NCBI GenBank assembly: GCA_965223085.1
Contig: OZ244981.1
Span: forward strand, 2,046,001-2,110,000
Origin: CBDCVO01 sp965223085
GTDB taxonomy: Bacteria > Pseudomonadota > Gammaproteobacteria > Ga0077536
Direction of reading: 5' to 3'
DNA: 64,000 nucleotides
Program-made: the position numbers and the translations under genes
The notes under the pieces: generated by a model
The model's database searches: none
What the model saw: the letters and a program-made list of their open reading frames with translations, nothing else
What the model was told of the DNA's origin: nothing
Part shown: piece after piece, positions 59,341 to 64,000 of the stretch
How the letters are laid out: every line of letters begins with the position of its first letter
Position numbering within the stretch: the stretch's first letter is position 1

Positions 59341-61347
59341 TCAAGCAACCCGCGGTGCGGCGATGGGCTCAGTGGGTAGGGCTTTTTGGTTTGCGTTGCT
59401 ACTCAGAAATGTCGCGAAATCTTGTGCCGCGATCGGACGGCCGTAGAGATAACCCTGTACGAGCTCGCAGCCGAGCTGGCGTAGCATGTGTTCCTGTGTT
59501 TCTGTCTCAACGCCCTCGGCGACAACTTTGCACCCGAGCTGCCGCGCCAAAGTCATAATCATGCGCACGATGGCGAGGTCGTGACCTGAAGTTTCCATCT
59601 TGCTGATAAAAACGCGGTCGATTTTTATGACATCGAGTGGGTACTGTTGCAAATATGCCAGCGATGAATAGCCAGTGCCGAAGTCGTCGATAGCGATCGA
59701 TACGCCTATTTCTTGGAGCGCTACCAGCGTGGCAATCACTGCCTTTGGGTTGCCGGCCGCTGCTTCCTCGGTGATTTCCAGTTCTACCATAGCCGACGGC
59801 ACGCGGTAGGTGCTCAATGTGCTTGCGACATGCTCGACAAAAACGGCGGTGCTGAATTGTTTAGCTGAGATGTTCACTGCAATTGGCGGTGGTGCTAAAC
59901 CCGCGTCATACCATTGCCGCCATTGCCGCACCGCTTCATTCAAGACCCATTCGCCAATTGGCAAAATTAATCCGCTTTCTTCCGCTACGGGGATAAACGT
60001 CGCCGGTGCTACGATTTCACCATCGTGATGCCATCGGAGTAGGGCCTCGGCACCCGCACAGCGGCCATTGCGGATGTTTATCTTCGGTTGATAGTAGAGT
60101 TCTAATTCGCCTTTATTGAGTGCCTTGCGCAGTGCATTCTCGATCGACAACCACGCTTCGGTGCGTTCCTGCATGCTTGGATCGTAACGCACGATGCGAC
60201 CGCCGCCAGCGCCGCGCGCGACGCGTAACGCTGTGTCAGCGCAGCGTATTAACTCATCGGCGCTGTGGCCATCATTTGGGTAGTAGGCGATACCGATGCT
60301 GCAACGGGCGATGAGTTCGCGCTCCGCAACGTTTAGGGGCCACGCCATTTGTGCTAATAAATCGGTCGCAAGGGTAGCTGCTTGTCCTCGGCAACTGATG
60401 TCCTCTAGGACTACCAGCCACGTCGCCGGGGCGAGATGATATAAACGTGTCCGTCCTGCGTTCTGAGCTGCCATCATCGCATGTAGTTTTTGGGTCACAA
60501 CGCCGACGAGCTGATCGGTGACGACATGGCCGAAAACGTCTGTGATCAATGCAAAACGGTCTAACTTGACCAACAGCAACGCGCACGATGGCGTTGCGCC
60601 TTCCGTTGCCGCGGGCACGCTCCAGTCTTCTTCCCAATCCTCCTCTAAGCGGCGTCGGTTCGGCAGGCCGCTGAGGCGATCAAAATATGCTAGGCGATAA
60701 AGTGCGGCTTGATCCTTAAGGCGTGCGTAGAGCATCGTGATGAGAAGCAAGGTAACTAACAGCACACCGGTGCTGAACCCTAATTGGCTACGGTTCAGTA
60801 CGAGGAGTTTGGCCATCGCATCATGCGCACTGACGTTAACGCGCTCACGGATCGCCGAACTCCGCTGCCGCAGTTGTGCATTAATTTTTTCAGATGACGC
60901 TTGTGCGCTGGCGAGGTGATCGCGTAGCGTGTCCCAGTTACGTTGGCGCCCACGCGACATTTCGGTATGAAACTTCTGGGCCGCGGAGTCAAAACGATTT
61001 ACTTCAGTCACAAATTGCGCTCCAAATTGTGGCTGTGGCGAAATGCGCTCCAAGGTCGCCAAATGTCGGGAAAAGTCAGCGCGGATCCCCGCCATCGGTT
61101 CCCAATCCTCGCGCTCGGCGGTCGCATAATAAAGATATATCTGTAGGACGTGGCGGTGAGTCGCTGCTTGCAGCGCGCCGATTTCCCGTAGCTCGGGGAT
61201 TTGCTGGTTTACGAGCCGCTCTGCGTCGTTTGATACGCGCCGTACCGAATGGAGGTTGAACGAAATGACTGCGCCCGCGGCGATAATAATTACTATAGAA
61301 ACAGCAAACAGTCGTACTGCATTGTGACGCATTCGAGGATCCTTCAT
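59341..61347 (-). CDS. membrane-bound cyclic di-GMP phosphodiesterase (degenerate GGDEF, intact EAL)
   Basis: A 668-residue signalling protein. Transmembrane helix 1 (residues about 12-31), a periplasmic four-helix sensor (about 35-185), helix 2 (about 190-210), a GGDEF-like domain and a C-terminal EAL domain. In the GGDEF domain the signature position reads PATWLVV, so no cyclase activity is expected. The EAL domain keeps EALLRW, NISAKQF, ITEEAA, IDDFGTGYSS, VIKIDR and VAEGVET, so it should hydrolyse cyclic di-GMP. GGAG eight bases upstream supports the ATG at 61347. Confidence 0.93.
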   Translation of the reverse strand: MKDPRMRHNAVRLFAVSIVIIIAAGAVISFNLHSVRRVSNDAERLVNQQIPELREIGALQAATHRHVLQIYLYYATAEREDWEPMAGIRADFSRHLATLERISPQPQFGAQFVTEVNRFDSAAQKFHTEMSRGRQRNWDTLRDHLASAQASSEKINAQLRQRSSAIRERVNVSAHDAMAKLLVLNRSQLGFSTGVLLVTLLLITMLYARLKDQAALYRLAYFDRLSGLPNRRRLEEDWEEDWSVPAATEGATPSCALLLVKLDRFALITDVFGHVVTDQLVGVVTQKLHAMMAAQNAGRTRLYHLAPATWLVVLEDISCRGQAATLATDLLAQMAWPLNVAERELIARCSIGIAYYPNDGHSADELIRCADTALRVARGAGGGRIVRYDPSMQERTEAWLSIENALRKALNKGELELYYQPKINIRNGRCAGAEALLRWHHDGEIVAPATFIPVAEESGLILPIGEWVLNEAVRQWRQWYDAGLAPPPIAVNISAKQFSTAVFVEHVASTLSTYRVPSAMVELEITEEAAAGNPKAVIATLVALQEIGVSIAIDDFGTGYSSLAYLQQYPLDVIKIDRVFISKMETSGHDLAIVRMIMTLARQLGCKVVAEGVETETQEHMLRQLGCELVQGYLYGRPIAAQDFATFLSSNANQKALPTEPIAAPRVA

Positions 61348-61381
61348 CGATCGGGCTCCGAGGCGACTTTCGGGCGTTTTG

Positions 61382-62131
61382 TCATCGGGACAAGCTTAAA
61401 ACCCAGTCCGAGCATCTGAATTTAGTAGCGGCGCGAAACCTTCGGTCTTGACACACGCGGCGGTTGCGGCCGCTCCGAGGCACAGTTGAGCGAGCCAGCG
61501 CCGCCAGAATCGCCCAGGCATGCTTCGCACCGTCGCTCTTGCTCGGGCGCAAGTAGCTCACCAGCAACTGGTCCTGGCAAAATACGTACAACGGCAAAAA
61601 ACAGTAATGATCGTAGTAGCCATGGAAAAATCGACCTTCCTGAGCGCCGTGTACACGGTCCTCGGTCGCATCGAAGTCCAGCACCAGCTTGCGCGGCGCT
61701 CGTTTGAATGAACCGATGAACTGCTCGACCACTACTTCGTGCAGTCGCCACGCTTGAGCCCGGTCTGCGCGATTCTCGAAACCACATAACGTCGACGCGC
61801 TGGCCAGCGCCTCACTCCGATCCACCGCCGTCTGCAACGCCAAATCGCGCCGCAGATGCTGATGGTCGTTCAAGTCCTCCTAACCCAATGCCAGCGCGTA
61901 GCGTCGTTGACGAACCAGACTCTGTGCATCGTGCTGGCAGCTCGCCCGACGGCGGGGGTCATCCAACGCGTTGGCAACCGACTCGCTGAAACTCAGCAGC
62001 CGATCCGCCTGGCGCAGCAGCAACACACCGGCATCGCTGGTGATGTCACCGCCGCTGAAATCCGCTTCGATTCGAGGTCGTTCAAAACCGGGAAATGACA
62101 ACGGTTCGGGCGTACAGTTGGGCATCGGCAA
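61382..62131 (-). pseudogene. IS1380-family transposase remnant
   Basis: The N-terminal part (RIEADFSGGDITSDAGVLLL, QADRLLSF) and middle part (KLVLDFDATEDRVHGAQEG, FFHGYYDHYCFLPLYVF) are those of IS1380-type DDE transposases. Two lesions: a TAG at 61880-61882 where the family has Tyr (the frame continues with EDLNDHQHL), and an internal deletion joining HAWAIL directly to the normal C-terminus (LAQLCLGAAATAACVKTEGF) in a shifted frame near 61490. About 250 codons are missing compared with intact relatives. No terminal inverted repeats were convincingly found. Confidence 0.88.
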
Positions 62132-62194
62132 AGTCCTGTCCGATTACAGTGTAAGCAACTGAATTTTATCGAACATACCGGGCTTTGCCCTCCT

Positions 62195-62217
62195 TATTTA
62201 CGCAATATCTAGGCTAG
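62195..62217 (+). repeat. intergenic repeat arm (copy 8)
   Basis: A diverged single arm (TACGCAATATCTAGGCTAGC) a few bases from the plsC stop codon, between the transposase remnant and the plsC gene. Confidence 0.5.
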
Positions 62218-62225
62218 CGGGCGCG

Positions 62226-62948
62226 TTATTTCAGCACTGCGGACAGTAATCGTGAAGCTTCTTTTTCTATCCAGTTCTCTACCACGTCAGTGAGTTCGGC
62301 GGCGTTGCCGGTAGTGCTGTCAACGGGGGGACCGATGACGACATCGATGCAGCCCGGGCGTTTTCGAACCGTGTTGCGCGGCCAAAACACGCCTGCGTTG
62401 TGGGCGACTGGCACGATTGGACATTGTGCGCTTATCGCCAGCGCGGCACCGCTTTGCAAATACTTTCCACGCTGGCCGGAGGGCATCCGGGTGCCCTCCG
62501 GAAACAGCAAAATGAACCATCCTTGGGCGATCCGCTCTTTTCCTTCCCGCAGTACTTTGCGCAATGCTTGGGTAGTAGCGCTGCGGTCTATTGCGATCGG
62601 GTTGAGGCACCACAGGCCCCAGCCAAAAAACGGCACCCAGAACAGTTCCTTTTTGAGCACTTGACATTGCGGTGGGAAAATCAACTGCAGGGCCATTGTT
62701 TCCCACGCGGACTGATGCTTGCAAAGAATCACGCTCGCCTGCTCCGGAATATTTTCTTTTCCGTGCACGCGCCACGACAAACCACAGGTAATTTTCAACC
62801 ACCAGATAGCGCAACGTGTCCACTGGGTAATCACGCGATAGCGTGTTTTGCGGTCGAACGGCAATGCCAATAGACCGATAACGGAAAATATGACCGTAAC
62901 CGGGGTTAAGCCGATGTAGAACGCCAATGACCGTAAATACGCGATCAT
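62226..62948 (-). CDS. plsC: 1-acyl-sn-glycerol-3-phosphate acyltransferase family protein
   Basis: A 240-residue membrane-associated acyltransferase with an N-terminal hydrophobic segment (residues about 8-30), the catalytic motif KHQSAWET (Glu in place of the usual Asp of HX4D, as in the copies linked to gmhB), FFGWGLWCLNPIAIDR, and LLFPEGTRM. It acylates lysophosphatidic acid or a related lysophospholipid. Its ATG overlaps the gmhB stop by four bases. Confidence 0.92.
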   Translation of the reverse strand: MIAYLRSLAFYIGLTPVTVIFSVIGLLALPFDRKTRYRVITQWTRCAIWWLKITCGLSWRVHGKENIPEQASVILCKHQSAWETMALQLIFPPQCQVLKKELFWVPFFGWGLWCLNPIAIDRSATTQALRKVLREGKERIAQGWFILLFPEGTRMPSGQRGKYLQSGAALAISAQCPIVPVAHNAGVFWPRNTVRKRPGCIDVVIGPPVDSTTGNAAELTDVVENWIEKEASRLLSAVLK

Positions 62949-63493
62949 GATGCGTCGTGCGCTAAATGTGCCACCGCTGCAGCAAGATCATCGACGATCA
63001 AAGCAACGTCGTTGTCGTTCAGCATTTTTGCGGTGTCGGTGCCATGTCCTGTGCGAACCAAGATCGCTTGCGCGCCAACTTTGTTGGCAGCGCCGAGATC
63101 ACTACTGCGATCGCCGACTAAAACCGCATTTCCCAGCTGCAGGCCGCTACGGCGTTCGATGGTTTGTAGTAAGCCGGTCTTAGGTTTACGGCAATTGCAA
63201 TCGTCACGCGGCGCATGCGGGCAAAACAGGACCGCTTCGATACGGCCCCCATGTTGTGCGGCTTCACGCAGCATGCGGGTGTGAATGCGATGCAGCGCTT
63301 CGATGTCTAGTTTACCGTGAGCGAGGCCGGATTGATTGGTCACGACGTAAATTCTAAACCCTACGAGGGTCGCCTGACCGATAGCGGCGAGGCTACCAGG
63401 GATCGGTCTCCATTCGTGTGCATCTTTGATGAACGCGGGTGAATCCTCGTTGATGACGCCGTCACGATCGAGGAGCAATAAACGGGGGTGCAT
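62945..63493 (-). CDS. gmhB: D-glycero-beta-D-manno-heptose 1,7-bisphosphate 7-phosphatase
   Basis: A 182-residue HAD phosphatase of LPS heptose synthesis. The nucleophile motif is LLDRDGVINED, followed by VVTNQSG, the zinc loop FCPHAPRDDCNCRKP with the Cys/His ligands, and LVGDRSSDLGAANKVG. It removes the 7-phosphate from heptose bisphosphate before GmhB product activation by HldE. Coupled to glyS (TAATG) and plsC (ATGA). Confidence 0.95.
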   Translation of the reverse strand: MHPRLLLLDRDGVINEDSPAFIKDAHEWRPIPGSLAAIGQATLVGFRIYVVTNQSGLAHGKLDIEALHRIHTRMLREAAQHGGRIEAVLFCPHAPRDDCNCRKPKTGLLQTIERRSGLQLGNAVLVGDRSSDLGAANKVGAQAILVRTGHGTDTAKMLNDNDVALIVDDLAAAVAHLAHDAS

Positions 63494-64000
63494 TAGAGCG
63501 TGATTTCGCTAATGTCCGCAACCCGCATGAACAGGCCATGCAAGCGCGCTAATAGCGCGAGTCGATTCGCCCGTACGCGCGGATCTTCGTCCATCACCAT
63601 AACGGCGTCAAAAAAGTCATCTACGTAGGGTCGAATTTCAGCGAGTTGAGTCAAATACTCAGAATAACTTTCTGTGCTTACGGCGGTCCAATTTGATTCA
63701 AACTCCAGCAACGCGTCAGCGAGACATCTTTCGGCGGCCTCCGTCGCACGCGCCGAATCAAAAGTGATCGTCGTAGTAGCGGTGCTTTTGCGCAGAATAT
63801 TCGCAATCCGCTTATTTGCCGCGGCCAACGCGGCGGCGTTCGGTGACTTAACAAAGTGTTGTATTGCAAGCATGCGGGCGTGCAAATCGGTAGGTTGCGT
63901 TGGCCGGGTCGTGAGAACAGCGTCGATAACATCCCCTCGCATCCCGGCGTCCGCATAATAAGCGCGTGTCCGTTCAAGCATGAAATCAAACACCGTGGAG
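63493..64000 (-). CDS. glyS: glycyl-tRNA synthetase beta subunit, C-terminal part
   Basis: The last 169 or so codons of glyS, cut by the right edge: the DALR anticodon-binding domain with FMLERTRAYYADAGM, NKRIANILRKS, YVDDFFDAVMVMDEDP and the terminal GLFMRVADISEITL, matching the end of E. coli GlyS. The frame is open to 64000, so the start lies outside. It overlaps gmhB by one base as the upstream gene of the glyS-gmhB-plsC operon; glyQ is expected beyond the edge. Confidence 0.95.
   Translation of the reverse strand, partial: STVFDFMLERTRAYYADAGMRGDVIDAVLTTRPTQPTDLHARMLAIQHFVKSPNAAALAAANKRIANILRKSTATTTITFDSARATEAAERCLADALLEFESNWTAVSTESYSEYLTQLAEIRPYVDDFFDAVMVMDEDPRVRANRLALLARLHGLFMRVADISEITL

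Noticed and set aside
61382..61873. Separate gene starting at TTG 61873
   Set aside because: It is the same reading frame as the upstream transposase fragment, interrupted by one TAG codon.

Overview
The window reads as a chromosomal segment of a gammaproteobacterium. The evidence is gene neighbourhoods familiar from that class: yqeY-rpsU beside a divergent tsaD, trxA upstream of rho, ybbA-ybbP head to head with tesA, lptM-lysA, glnA followed by ntrB-ntrC, and glyS-gmhB-plsC. Genes for steroid or branched-chain acyl-CoA type chemistry (alpha-methylacyl-CoA racemase, Baeyer-Villiger-type monooxygenase, luciferase-like monooxygenase) suggest an environmental lineage, but I cannot name a genus.

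Layout. 0.1-6.7 kb: translation and tRNA-modification genes (yqeY, rpsU, tsaD), plsY, a folate block (folB, folK, a lipoprotein, a convergent pteridine reductase), a MidA-type methyltransferase and an exported MsrA. 7-15 kb: an FHA-linked cyclase-like protein, cca, an NDUFA9-like protein, slt, a nitroreductase, yjbQ, hemH and a cupin. 15-23 kb: the YbbA/YbbP ABC system with divergent tesA, a Nudix hydrolase, sat, a HIT protein, rho and trxA. 23.3-30 kb: lptM-lysA and the nitrogen-control block glnA, a DUF4124 protein and ntrBC. Both glnA and ntrBC have well-matched sigma-54 promoters, and glnA also has a helically phased pair of NtrC sites. 30-32.6 kb: a degenerate nuclease-like protein, hemB and a sterol-desaturase-like protein.

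The most striking object is a single 13.9-kb gene (32868-46724) for a 4618-residue putative surface protein. It starts with an LEPR-XLL motif and a DUF4347 domain, followed by a beta-helix, LamG, C-type-lectin-like, cadherin-like and beta-propeller modules. Then come nine head-to-tail copies of a 399-bp unit that look identical except for one base, whose state runs G A G A G G A A G (Ser/Asn). The protein ends in a hydrophobic segment and a charged tail. Sequence style changes along the gene, which suggests modular assembly and very recent repeat expansion.

46.9-59.1 kb: leuA, preceded by a tiny leucine-rich reading frame, then an accessory catabolic region. It holds a luciferase-like monooxygenase, a lipoprotein, a five-gene minus-strand cluster (flavin-binding protein, APH-like kinase, Tat-type Rieske protein, PQQ dehydrogenase with a lanthanide-type active site, VOC protein), the racemase, and a TetR regulator divergent from the monooxygenase with two palindromic operators between them. 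59.3-64 kb: a GGDEF/EAL protein, a dead IS1380-type transposase, and the plsC-gmhB-glyS operon running off the right edge.

A family of short intergenic inverted repeats (core GTGCAATATCCGGGCTAG) occurs at eight places, often as inverted pairs 40-260 bp long. One ends one base before the yjbQ start codon, one sits in the predicted glnA leader, and one fills most of the gap between two convergent genes.
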